DNA of 64,000 nucleotides from an uncultured Rubripirellula sp. (lineage in GTDB: Bacteria; Planctomycetota; Planctomycetia; Pirellulales; Pirellulaceae): the NCBI GenBank assembly GCA_938075415.1, contig CALJHC010000003.1, forward strand, positions 930,001 to 994,000, written 5' to 3'. Numbering within the stretch: the first letter of the stretch is position 1; each line of letters starts with the position of its first letter. Of the stretch, positions 44,434 to 53,549 are shown piece after piece. A program made the translations under genes and the position numbers. The notes under the pieces are model-generated. The model was not told the origin of the DNA and ran no database searches. It worked only from the letters and a program-made list of their open reading frames with translations.

Positions 44434-45918
44434 TCAAGCGATGATTTCGTGAAGCACATTACCATGCACATCAGTCAGCCGAAAATCGCGACCAGCATAG
44501 CGATAAGTCAGTTTCTGATGATCCAGACCAAGTAGATGCAAAACGGTTGCGTGCCAATCATGGATGTGACACGGTGAATCAACCGCTTCATAGCCATGCT
44601 CATCCGTAGCGCCGTAATTGAACCCACCTTTCACACCTCCGCCGGCCATCCAGATTGTGTAACCGCGATTGTTATGGTTTCTGCCATCAGCCCCTTGGGC
44701 CGCGGGAGTACGTCCGAACTCACCTCCCCATATCACCAAAGTATCATCCAATAAATCTCGCTGCTTGAGATCCTTGAGCAACGCCGCGATCGGTTTGTCA
44801 CAAGCGTCAGCACGTGCTTGATGATCAGCTTTCAAGTTAACATGCTGGTCCCAGTTCCCATGAGTGACCTCAACAAATCGCACACCCGTTTCAACAAACT
44901 TTCGCGCCAATAAGCATTGCTTGCCAAAGGTTGCCGTCGTTGGATCATCAACACCATACATCTGCCTTGTTGCCTGTGTCTCATTGGAAAGATCCATCAC
45001 CTCTGGCATCGCACTCTGCATTCGAAACGCTAGTTCGTAGGACTCAATCAAACCCTCAACCTCAGGTTGAAACGCCTCCCGCTTAAGTTTTTCCCGGTTC
45101 AGATCCTGAATGAAATTTAACTGCTTGCGCTGCTGACTCTGATTAAGTGATCGATGTTTAATATCGGGTATCGAAACATCTTCTCGATCACGACCAAAGC
45201 GATTTCCCCGTTCACTTCGTCCCACTTTGGTTCCACCATAAATTGCTGGTAGAAATGCGCTGCCATAATTTCTCGAGGAACTCGGAGGAGGACTAAGTGA
45301 AACAAAACCAGGAAGATTTTGATTTTCGGTACCCAAACCATACAAAGTCCACGCGCCTATCGATGGTCGAATGAACTGAGCAGTTCCCGTATGCATTTGG
45401 GTCATCGCCCCGGGATGGACAGGCTGATCACATTGCATGCTTCGTATCAAGCAAAGATCATCTGCAAATTTCGCCGTGTTGGAAAATAAATCCGAGACCC
45501 ACAAACCACTCTGTCCATGTTGGCGAAATTGCCACGGTGATTTCAGTAACTTACCACCATACTTTCCAGTCTTGCCGTGATCTCTCTCCAATTGCGGCTT
45601 GTAATCAAAAGTGTCGAGGTGTGAGGGACCACCCGACATACACAAGAAAATTACACGTTTCGCTTGACTTGAAAAATGAGGTGTCCGCGGCGCGAGGGGG
45701 CCAGTCAAATTACCATTGGAATCTGCAACTTCATCTGCCAATGCGAGTCGCTCAGAGAAACCTCCACACAATCCTCCTAGAGCGAGCATACCGAAGCCAG
45801 CCGAGGTATTTGTCAGCATGTGACGTCGGGAAAATCGCTGACTTTCGCCCGCTTCTTTGGATGAAGACAAATGAGTTTGTCTGATCATGGAACTGCTCTC
45901 CAACTTGATGGTCAACAT
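44434..45918 (-). CDS. DUF1501 domain protein (exported)
   Basis: DUF1501 proteins have an alkaline-phosphatase/sulfatase-like fold and are very numerous in planctomycetes. The protein begins with SQRFSRRHMLTNTSAGFGMLALGGLCGG, a Tat-type leader (SRRHML). Family motifs are RVIFLCMSGGPSHLDTFDYKPQL, RSMQCDQPVHPGAMTQMHTG, RFVEVTHGNWDQHVN and LVIWGGEFGRTPAAQG with the metal residues, and NHNNRGYTIWMAGGG. The ATG at 45918 shares one base with the stop of the PSD1 gene (TGATG), so the genes are translationally coupled; an ATG at 45888 is an alternative. The function is unknown; glycan breakdown is often suggested. Confidence 0.9.
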   Translation of the reverse strand: MLTIKLESSSMIRQTHLSSSKEAGESQRFSRRHMLTNTSAGFGMLALGGLCGGFSERLALADEVADSNGNLTGPLAPRTPHFSSQAKRVIFLCMSGGPSHLDTFDYKPQLERDHGKTGKYGGKLLKSPWQFRQHGQSGLWVSDLFSNTAKFADDLCLIRSMQCDQPVHPGAMTQMHTGTAQFIRPSIGAWTLYGLGTENQNLPGFVSLSPPPSSSRNYGSAFLPAIYGGTKVGRSERGNRFGRDREDVSIPDIKHRSLNQSQQRKQLNFIQDLNREKLKREAFQPEVEGLIESYELAFRMQSAMPEVMDLSNETQATRQMYGVDDPTTATFGKQCLLARKFVETGVRFVEVTHGNWDQHVNLKADHQARADACDKPIAALLKDLKQRDLLDDTLVIWGGEFGRTPAAQGADGRNHNNRGYTIWMAGGGVKGGFNYGATDEHGYEAVDSPCHIHDWHATVLHLLGLDHQKLTYRYAGRDFRLTDVHGNVLHEIIA

Positions 45919-48602
45919 CAATCGAGGTAACGAAAATCGGCTGATGCAAAGAGGCTCTGACAGAAAGTGGCAAGACCCTCATTTCTATTTGACACTTTTG
46001 ACTCAGTGCGCCATGCCTTTACGAATTCAACCGATTTGGATAACTCATCAAAAGTAGGATGTCGGTTGAAAGCAAGCTGAAAACCATACTGAATTTGATC
46101 AACAAGGCGACTGGAATGCTTGGATAACCTGTCGGCAAATGCCTCGCTACGTTCAATCACAAATGAATTATTCATCAGGTAAAGTGATTGGTTTGCCGTG
46201 TTGGAACTTTCTCGTTTACCCACCACGATACTCGAATCGGCAAAGTCAAAAACAACTAAAGATCTTGGTTCATGATCTCGAACAGAGGGTAGATAAATAC
46301 TGCGGCACAATGCGTCTTCCATGTCGAGCTGCGAGGTGATCTTCCGTAATGACTCTTCAACTGCAAGGCGAAATTGGTCTCGGACAATCCCGTCAAAACG
46401 TGATCCCTGAGAAAATGCTCGACTTTGTCCGGTGATCCTACTTGGTGGAAAATTACGAGGGCTGGCGGTCACCGAATTCGAATTCCGGACCGCTTGCCCT
46501 GCCATTTGCATTGCTCTTCGATTCAATTCACGAGGATCACCAAGAAAACTACCTACCACTCGCTGATACCCCGCCTTGGATACCTCCGAACCTCGAGGTC
46601 GCGAATAATCAATCTCTCCACTGACACTCAGCATTGAATCACGAATCGACTCCGCATCAAGCTGCCGCGCAGGAAATTGCCAGAGTAAAGTGTTATCCGA
46701 ATCAATCAGATGAGCCTCTTCACTAAAGTCAGAGGCAGTCCGATAAAGATGTGAAGTTGCAATCTCACGTATGATCGTTTTCATCGACCAGCCGGATCGA
46801 ATTAATTGCACCGCCAGATAATCCAGCAAAGCGGGGTGACTCGGCGATTGGCCAGTGACTCCAAAATTTTCAGTTGACCTGACGAGACCCTCGCCAAAAA
46901 GATTTTTCCAAAGGCGATTCACCAGTACACGGGCCGTCAGAGGGTTCCGATCACTTCCGACCCACGAAGCAAATTCCAACCGACCACTGGAGGATTCTGG
47001 AACTGTTTCAGAATGAAGACAAAGCACTCTCGGAAAACCTCTTCTCACGCTCTGGGCGGGAAGATCAATCTCCCCACGCATCAGAATTCGGGCATCTTGA
47101 TACTGCCCTTCAAGATCTTGAACTCCCATGCAGTAACTATTAGGAATCCCATTCTCGTCAACAACCGAAAGCTTTGCGGAAAGACTGGTTATCTGATTCA
47201 ACAGTCGAAGACGTGTTCGCTGTGCATTGGCTCCACCTTGCGCGGCAGACCGTCCACTTCGGCGGAGCTCTGAGAGTGAGTTCTGAACATCTCTTATTTG
47301 CTGATGTAAATCATCCAGTTCTGATGCGGAATATTTTTTGTCGTCAGCATGTACATCCTGCACGGGCAATTTCAAAAGGCTGCTCTGCCGACGCAACTGC
47401 GCAAATGAATAGCTACCATATTCCGAGGGTGGAATCCCAAAGTACGTCTGTGCGTTTTGAAAGATACCCACAAGTGAGTAATAATCCTGTTGCGCGATTG
47501 CGTCAAACTTGTGATCATGACATCGGGCACAAGAGACAGACGTTCCCAGAAACACTCTCGTCACAGCATCTATTTGCTCATCAATCAGATCCGCTTTAAA
47601 TTGCAATCGATTCTGCTCGTTAACATTTTTTGGGCCAATAGCTAAAAATGTGGTAGCGATTAGATTTGATGCCCACTGCTCATCTGTTGCGACTGGGATG
47701 AGATCACCAGCGATTTGCTCTCGAGCAAATTCATTAAAAGGCTTGTCGTTATTGAACGCATCGATAACGTAATCTCGGTAACGCCAAGCGTACGGGTAGG
47801 TCATATTGACTTCGCGACCGGTGGACTCAGCGTATCGAGCAACATCTAACCAATGCCTGCCCCACCTCTCTCCAAACTGGTTCATCGCCAGCAACTTTTC
47901 GACAGCATCCTCGACAGCTTGCTGTGGATCTTTTAACCAAGCTTCTCCAAATTGCTTCTGCAAAGTGACAGTCGGAGGCAGACCCACCAGGTCAAAGCAT
48001 AGACGACGTAAGACGACAAAATCAGTTGCATCCCCAGCGGGACCAAGCCCGGCTTGCTCTAATTTGTCCAACACAAAATGGTCGATTGATCCACTCGGCC
48101 ACCAATCCTGTTCCACGTTTGGCAGGGTCGGCATCATGGGCGATTGGTAAGCCCAGAATGTTTCCTTGGCCCTCGCAACGTCCTGATCCGATACCTGCCC
48201 TTGCACCTCGGCAACCGCTTCAACACGCGGATCAGGTGCACCCATCTCAATCCACTTTCTGAAATCCTCAATCACGTCATCGGAAAGTTTTTTGCGGGGT
48301 GGCATTTCCCAATCTTCGTGCCTCATTGCACTTAGCAGCAAACTGGCATCCGGATCTCCGGGAACGACTGCGGGACCGCTGCTACCACCGGAACGTGTCA
48401 AAAATTGGCTATCAAGGCGCAATCCGCCGCGAACATTTCCTGACTGGCTGGAATGGCAACCAAAGCATTCCTTCACCAGAACAGGCCGGATTTTAGACTC
48501 AAAAAACGCAATCTCCTCCTGAGAAGACTCAGCTGCCGATAAATGAGGTCCAAAAAACAATGTGGACGTTCCGGCTAAAACTATCTTTGCAAAGAAATGC
48601 AT
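45918..48602 (-). CDS. PSD1 cytochrome c / DUF1549 / DUF1553 protein
   Basis: This planctomycete-specific layout joins a c-type haem domain to DUF1549 and DUF1553. The 894-aa protein has a signal peptide (FFAKIVLAGTSTLFFGPHLSAA), then VLVKECFGCHSSQSG, a CxxCH haem site, and RLDSQFLTRSGGSSGP. DUF1549 spans about 180-380 with NQFGERWGRHWLDVARYAES and VSCARCHDHKFDAI, a second CxxCH. DUF1553 covers roughly 550-890, with NPLTARVLVNRLWKNLFGEGLVRST. The ATG at 48602 is more likely than 48620, as it sits at the start of the signal peptide. It is coupled to the DUF1501 gene by TGATG. The pair is seen in dozens of copies in planctomycete genomes. Confidence 0.92.
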   Translation of the reverse strand: MHFFAKIVLAGTSTLFFGPHLSAAESSQEEIAFFESKIRPVLVKECFGCHSSQSGNVRGGLRLDSQFLTRSGGSSGPAVVPGDPDASLLLSAMRHEDWEMPPRKKLSDDVIEDFRKWIEMGAPDPRVEAVAEVQGQVSDQDVARAKETFWAYQSPMMPTLPNVEQDWWPSGSIDHFVLDKLEQAGLGPAGDATDFVVLRRLCFDLVGLPPTVTLQKQFGEAWLKDPQQAVEDAVEKLLAMNQFGERWGRHWLDVARYAESTGREVNMTYPYAWRYRDYVIDAFNNDKPFNEFAREQIAGDLIPVATDEQWASNLIATTFLAIGPKNVNEQNRLQFKADLIDEQIDAVTRVFLGTSVSCARCHDHKFDAIAQQDYYSLVGIFQNAQTYFGIPPSEYGSYSFAQLRRQSSLLKLPVQDVHADDKKYSASELDDLHQQIRDVQNSLSELRRSGRSAAQGGANAQRTRLRLLNQITSLSAKLSVVDENGIPNSYCMGVQDLEGQYQDARILMRGEIDLPAQSVRRGFPRVLCLHSETVPESSSGRLEFASWVGSDRNPLTARVLVNRLWKNLFGEGLVRSTENFGVTGQSPSHPALLDYLAVQLIRSGWSMKTIIREIATSHLYRTASDFSEEAHLIDSDNTLLWQFPARQLDAESIRDSMLSVSGEIDYSRPRGSEVSKAGYQRVVGSFLGDPRELNRRAMQMAGQAVRNSNSVTASPRNFPPSRITGQSRAFSQGSRFDGIVRDQFRLAVEESLRKITSQLDMEDALCRSIYLPSVRDHEPRSLVVFDFADSSIVVGKRESSNTANQSLYLMNNSFVIERSEAFADRLSKHSSRLVDQIQYGFQLAFNRHPTFDELSKSVEFVKAWRTESKVSNRNEGLATFCQSLFASADFRYLD

Positions 48603-49047
48603 GGTCGATGAACCTTCCATTTGCCCTTAGCCACTCGTGTATCCCAAGCAGGAATCTGCGACCCCAAGCCGCCGCATCTATTCTCCGGTTGAGTCGAATG
48701 TAGAGGTCATCTCTGGAAAAGATAACCCGAATTCGAAGATCCATTCAAAAGAGAATGCTCCAAGACAAGTCACTGACTTGAGTTGCTCACGCTTTTTAAA
48801 CAACTCAAGTCCGAAGAAGTTCCGATAATTGACTAGGCAGGAATTTTTTTGGCGCGGTAATCAGTCACGATTCTCGGCATCTTCTTGGTTTCGAAAGTCG
48901 GCGGGCATCCGCAACAAGACCAACGGAAAGCCTTGTATATTATCAGGCGAAAACACTTCCAGTCTGCCCAACGCAATCCAAGCAACCAAATCAATCACCG
49001 TGACTTCAGTGCAAAACATCTCTTCCAGCCTACAGCATGCAAACAGC

Positions 49048-50091
49048 ATGACCAGACGCATCACCTTGGGAATGATTGCTGCAATCCTATTTTGCAACAC
49101 AAATTGGTTGAATGCTCAATCGTCAAAGAACCAAACACCTAGGCCGCTAATATTTGATACTGACATTGGCAATGATGTTGATGACGTTTTGGCACTGGGC
49201 ATGATACATGCCCTCCAAGATCGCGGAGAATGCGAACTATTGGCGGTTACGATTACCAAAGACAGTCCATTAGCCGCTAGTTTTACCGACGCGGTCAATA
49301 CTTTTTATGGACGTGGGAAAATTCCTATCGGTGTGTGTAATAGTGGGATCACATCCGAGGCGGGTAAATTCAACGCGTTAGCACAGCAAAGAGATGGGGG
49401 AGCCTTGCGATACGAACACGACCTTCTTTTGGGACAGAAGCCACCACACGCAGTCACGGTTCTTCGCTCTGCACTCGCAAAAGCACCCGATCATTCAGTA
49501 GCCATTGCACAAGTCGGCTTCTCAACAAACTTGGCTGACCTCCTGGCATCTCCTCCCGATACGATCAGTCCCCTCAGCGGAAAACAACTGATCGAGAAAA
49601 AAGTTTCAGTGCTCTCCATCATGGCTGGCGCGTTTAAAAAAATCCCTGACGCAAATGGAATGCTAAACGATCACCATGAATACAATGTGATAAAAGATAT
49701 TCCATCTGCCCAGTTACTAGCAGAGACATGGCCTACAAAAGTCATATGGAGCGGTTTTGAAATTGGAATCGCCATTCCGTTCCCCCACGAGAGCATTGAA
49801 CAAGACTTCAATTATGTCGACCATCATCCGCTTCGCGATGCTTACATTGCTTACAGTCCACCACCTCATAACCGACCAACATGGGATCTAACAAGCGTCC
49901 TTTATGCGGTTCGCCCAGACCGAAACTACTTTGATCTTTCACCGATTGGAGCTGTGGAAATATCTAATGCCGGATTGACCACATTTACCGAATCACCTGA
50001 AGGAAACCACCAATACTTACGAGTGGACCAAGATCAGGCTATCCGGGTAACCTCCACCCTCGTCTCGCTTTCAAGCCAACCACCTCGGTAA
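49048..50091 (+). CDS. Exported nucleoside hydrolase (IUNH family)
   Basis: Nucleoside hydrolases split N-ribosides into ribose and a base, using a calcium ion held by an Asp cluster. The cluster is seen as PLIFDTDIGNDVDDVLALG near residue 35. The 347-aa protein has a signal peptide, MTRRITLGMIAAILFCNTNWLNAQ, so the enzyme should act outside the cytoplasm. The start at 49048 rests on this signal peptide; the open frame extends to 48829 but adds a non-signal sequence. Late motifs SIMAGAFKK and YVDHHPLRDAYIAY fit the family. It leads the operon with ribokinase and a ribose-type importer. Confidence 0.88.
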   Translation: MTRRITLGMIAAILFCNTNWLNAQSSKNQTPRPLIFDTDIGNDVDDVLALGMIHALQDRGECELLAVTITKDSPLAASFTDAVNTFYGRGKIPIGVCNSGITSEAGKFNALAQQRDGGALRYEHDLLLGQKPPHAVTVLRSALAKAPDHSVAIAQVGFSTNLADLLASPPDTISPLSGKQLIEKKVSVLSIMAGAFKKIPDANGMLNDHHEYNVIKDIPSAQLLAETWPTKVIWSGFEIGIAIPFPHESIEQDFNYVDHHPLRDAYIAYSPPPHNRPTWDLTSVLYAVRPDRNYFDLSPIGAVEISNAGLTTFTESPEGNHQYLRVDQDQAIRVTSTLVSLSSQPPR

Positions 50092-50117
50092 CCTTCGCCC
50101 ACACGGAATTCAACCAA

Positions 50118-51050
50118 ATGCGCGTGCCGAAAATTGCTGTTGTAGGCTCTCTCAATATCGACTTGGTAATGCGTTGTGAGAGACTACCTTCGCCGGGGGA
50201 AACCATCATGACAGACGATGTCCTGACTGTTCCGGGCGGAAAAGGAGCCAACCAAGCTGTCGCCGCCGCACGCGCCGGGGGTGAAGTTTCGATGATCGGC
50301 CGAATCGGTGACGACGCTTATGCGCCGATACTGATCAACAACTTGAGACAGCAGAAAGTGATCACCAATCAGATTCATATGACGCCATTAAAAAGCAGTG
50401 GGGTTGCCGTTGTTGCTGTGGACTCAAACGGCCAAAACGCGATCATGGTCTCCCCCGGTTCCAACGCCACTCTTAGCCCAGAAGATATTGATGATGCAGC
50501 CGATGTGATTCGGGATGCCGAACTGTTGATGATTCAACTCGAAACTCCCATGGAAACGGTCCTGCATGCAATTCAAATTGCAAAGCAAACCGATACCCGA
50601 ACCTTACTCGATCCCGCTCCAGCGCCCTCCAAGCCAACACCGTCCAATCTGTTCAGTGTTGATTTTCTATGCCCCAATCAATCGGAGGCAGCGGCGTTGA
50701 CTGGTATTACCATTCGCAGTCAGGAAGATGCTTTCCGCGCTGCATTTGATTTACAAAAAAGAGGTGTCCAAACGGTAATGATTACCCTGGCCGAAAAAGG
50801 TGTCGTCTTGCTCGATAACGATGGGCCTCGCGTTATCCCCCCTCTCCAAGTCAAACCCGTCGACACGACCGCCGCGGGCGATGCATTCGCCGGAGCATTT
50901 GCTGTTCGCGTCGTGGAAAGCGATTCCACTGACGATGCTGCCTACTTTGCTGCCACGGCAGGTGCTATGTCGACAACGACGCACGGTGCTCAACCATCAT
51001 TGCCCACTCGAAAGGAAATCCTTGAAAACTGCCCCACTTCAAACCAATAG
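50118..51050 (+). CDS. rbsK: Ribokinase RbsK
   Basis: RbsK phosphorylates ribose at C5 for entry to the pentose phosphate route. The 310-aa PfkB-family protein has VGSLNIDLVMRCERLPSPGET, the ribose-binding VPGGKGANQAVAAARAGG, and the anion-hole/catalytic motif VDTTAAGDAFAGAFAV with the base Asp. VMITLAEKGVVLL is the ATP-site strand. It follows the nucleoside hydrolase by 26 bases and overlaps the proposed start of rbsB. It is the intracellular end of the scavenging route. Confidence 0.94.
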   Translation: MRVPKIAVVGSLNIDLVMRCERLPSPGETIMTDDVLTVPGGKGANQAVAAARAGGEVSMIGRIGDDAYAPILINNLRQQKVITNQIHMTPLKSSGVAVVAVDSNGQNAIMVSPGSNATLSPEDIDDAADVIRDAELLMIQLETPMETVLHAIQIAKQTDTRTLLDPAPAPSKPTPSNLFSVDFLCPNQSEAAALTGITIRSQEDAFRAAFDLQKRGVQTVMITLAEKGVVLLDNDGPRVIPPLQVKPVDTTAAGDAFAGAFAVRVVESDSTDDAAYFAATAGAMSTTTHGAQPSLPTRKEILENCPTSNQ

Positions 51051-52032
51051 CTGGATCAGCACTTTGAATTCTGAAAAGTTTTTACCGATCATCCTCTCGG
51101 CATTGATTCTTGCTCAGGGCTGCTCGTCTGAGTCACCCGTTAACTCAAGCGTCAATGACGAGAGCAAAAAGCCACGCATTGCATTAATCATGAAGTCGCT
51201 GGCGAATGACTTCTTTGCCTCAATGGAGCGAGGTGCGAGACAACACCAAGAATCCAATTCAATTCGCTACGAATTAATTTGCAATGGCATCAAAGATGAA
51301 TCCGACTTAGGTCGGCAAGTAGCATTGGTGGACGAAATGGTTGCCGCTGGTGTTGATGCAATCGTAATAGCCCCCGCAGACTCCAAGGCTCTCATTCCCG
51401 CGATAAAACATGCCAAGCAAGCCGGTGTCATTGTGGTCAACATCGATAACAAACTTGATCAGGAAATTCTCGCAAAAGAGACCGTGACTGTCCCGTTCGT
51501 TGGACCCGATAATCGAAAAGGCGCAGCAATGGTTGGGAATTACCTTGCATCCAAACTAGAAAAAGGTGACGAGGTGGCGATTTTGGAGGGTAAAACAACC
51601 GCTTTCAACGGTGTTCAACGCAAACTTGGCTTCCAAGACGCGATGAACAAAGCTGAAATAAAAGTCGTCAGCAGTCAATCGGCAGACTGGGAAACCAACA
51701 AAGCCAATACAATCACCTCGTCGATTTTAAGAGAACACCCCAACCTCAAGGCTGTCCTGGCGGCGAATGACTCGATGGCAATTGGTGCCGTTGCCGCGGT
51801 AAAGGCACTTAATCGATCAAAGCAAGTTATGGTCATTGGATTTGATAATATTGACGCTGTGCAAACGCTTATTCGTGAAGGCAAAGTATTAGCGACTGCC
51901 GACCAACATGGCGAAGATCTTGCCACTTTTGGCATTGAAACCGCTCTCGATCTTCTTGCTGGCAACTTGATAACACCTGCGGACATGCAAACGCCAGTCG
52001 ATCTTATCAATCAGAGTACGCTGACGGACTAA
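51022..52032 (+). CDS. rbsB: Ribose-type ABC transporter substrate-binding lipoprotein RbsB
   Basis: The protein is a periplasmic-binding protein of the ribose/galactose group (Peripla_BP_4). FLPIILSALILAQGCSSES is a lipoprotein signal with lipobox LAQGC. The first domain has ALIMKSLANDFFASMERGARQ and VDAIVIAPADSKALIPAIKHA. The second has VAILEGKTTAFNGVQRKLGFQ, LKAVLAANDSMAIGAVAAVKA and VMVIGFDNIDAVQTLI, the hinge and sugar contacts. No ATG is available. TTG at 51022 has AAAGGA 5 bases upstream; TTG at 51064 gives a tighter lipoprotein signal. The start overlaps rbsK by 29 bases if the first is used. Confidence 0.9.
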   Translation: MKTAPLQTNSWISTLNSEKFLPIILSALILAQGCSSESPVNSSVNDESKKPRIALIMKSLANDFFASMERGARQHQESNSIRYELICNGIKDESDLGRQVALVDEMVAAGVDAIVIAPADSKALIPAIKHAKQAGVIVVNIDNKLDQEILAKETVTVPFVGPDNRKGAAMVGNYLASKLEKGDEVAILEGKTTAFNGVQRKLGFQDAMNKAEIKVVSSQSADWETNKANTITSSILREHPNLKAVLAANDSMAIGAVAAVKALNRSKQVMVIGFDNIDAVQTLIREGKVLATADQHGEDLATFGIETALDLLAGNLITPADMQTPVDLINQSTLTD

Positions 52033-53543
52033 TGCCTAAAATAATCTTGTCCGTTAACGATGTCTCTAAAAACTTTGCGGTTCGGGTATTAGACAAAATA
52101 CAGTTCGATTTGCGCCTGGGAGAAATACACGGTTTGATTGGTGCTAATGGCGCTGGAAAAAGCACCCTTTGCAAAATAATCTCGGGACTACTGTTACCTG
52201 ATTCAGGAGAGATGAAACTGAATGGAGTCCTCTATCGACCCAAAAACCGCAACGACTCTGAACAGTCAGGCATACAGATTGTTCATCAAGAACTGTCACT
52301 GGTTGACACACTGACCGTATCAGAGAATCTCTTTCTTAATCGACTACCAACCCGCTTTGGCTGTTTGAATAAAACATCTTTGTACCGGAAGGCAAAAAGC
52401 ATTTTGAACAAATTTGGGCTGAAAGACATCAACCCTGACTCGCTTGTTGGATCCTTGGGGATTGGACAAAAGCAACTAGTTCAAATTGCAGTCTCACTTT
52501 CCCGTGATTGCAAAGTATTAATTCTTGATGAACCGACCAGTAGCCTAAACCAGCGGGAAACCGAACAGCTTTTCTGCTGGTTGCAATCACTGAAACTTCA
52601 GGGAATCGGGATCATTTTCATCTCTCACCGAATTCCGGACATAAAGACACTCACAGACAGAGTCACGGTACTTCGCGACGGACAATCAATCACTACCTGT
52701 GACACCAAAGATGTGTGTTCTAAATCTATTCTTAGCTATGTCGCTGGCGAATCCACAGCGAGAGTGACAAAAAAACCATTCCAGTCATATTGCTCACATG
52801 AACCTGGGATTCGTCTGAGTCACCTTGAAGTTCAAAATGGAATACAGGACATCTCTTTCACAGCCTATCGAGGTGAGCGTGTTGGTATCACTGGACTCGT
52901 TGGATCAGGCAGAACACAACTGCTTCATGCAATCTTTGGATCGACGAAGACAAAACGGGGTTCGATACAAATTGGTGCAAGTGAACCAACGACCTGTTTC
53001 ACACACCCAAAAGATGCGTTGCGATCAGGGATTGGAATGGTAACCGAGGATCGCAAACAAACCGGCCTCATGATGTCTTTAGACGTTAAAACCAATTTGA
53101 CGTTTGCTTCCCTCAAATCTCGCTTTTCAAGCAATGGTCTCATTCATGAGACTGAGGAGCAAAAAGAGTCGAGCAAACTGCGAAAAGATACACATCTAAA
53201 ATGCAATAATCTGCAGCAACCCGTCAAAACATTGAGCGGAGGAAATCAGCAAAAAATCGCCCTAGGTAAATGGCTCGCTTGCGATGTCAAGATCCTGCTT
53301 CTTGATGAGCCAACACGAGGGATTGATGCAGTGGCAAGACAGAACATCTACACGAAAATGGAAGACCTCGCCAAACAGAAAAAAACAATTGTCATGGTGA
53401 GCAGTGACTTGGATGAATTACTAGACAACTGCGACCGCATCTTAGTGATTTCACAAGGACGATTAACAGCAAGCTTCACCCGGCCGGATTGGTCAAGTGA
53501 CCGAATCACTTCTGCATGCTTTACAGACCAGGTGGACAATTAG
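52032..53543 (+). CDS. rbsA: Ribose-type ABC transporter ATP-binding protein RbsA
   Basis: RbsA carries two fused nucleotide-binding domains. In the first, Walker A is GANGAGKST, the signature-like SLGIGQKQLVQIA and Walker B VLILDEPTSSLNQRE. The second has the degenerate Walker A GLVGSGRTQ typical of sugar importers, with TLSGGNQQKIALGKWL and LLLDEPTRGIDAVARQ. Length is 503 aa. Its ATG overlaps the stop of rbsB by one base (TAATG). Confidence 0.94.
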   Translation: MPKIILSVNDVSKNFAVRVLDKIQFDLRLGEIHGLIGANGAGKSTLCKIISGLLLPDSGEMKLNGVLYRPKNRNDSEQSGIQIVHQELSLVDTLTVSENLFLNRLPTRFGCLNKTSLYRKAKSILNKFGLKDINPDSLVGSLGIGQKQLVQIAVSLSRDCKVLILDEPTSSLNQRETEQLFCWLQSLKLQGIGIIFISHRIPDIKTLTDRVTVLRDGQSITTCDTKDVCSKSILSYVAGESTARVTKKPFQSYCSHEPGIRLSHLEVQNGIQDISFTAYRGERVGITGLVGSGRTQLLHAIFGSTKTKRGSIQIGASEPTTCFTHPKDALRSGIGMVTEDRKQTGLMMSLDVKTNLTFASLKSRFSSNGLIHETEEQKESSKLRKDTHLKCNNLQQPVKTLSGGNQQKIALGKWLACDVKILLLDEPTRGIDAVARQNIYTKMEDLAKQKKTIVMVSSDLDELLDNCDRILVISQGRLTASFTRPDWSSDRITSACFTDQVDN

Positions 53544-53549
53544 ACTTCC

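Noticed and set aside
48829-49047. An N-terminal extension of the nucleoside hydrolase
   Set aside because: It puts 73 residues before a clear signal peptide; the start at 49048 is far more likely.
52032-53543. A possible defect in RbsA because the second Walker A is GLVGSGRT
   Set aside because: This degenerate form is normal for the second domain of sugar-importer ATPases.
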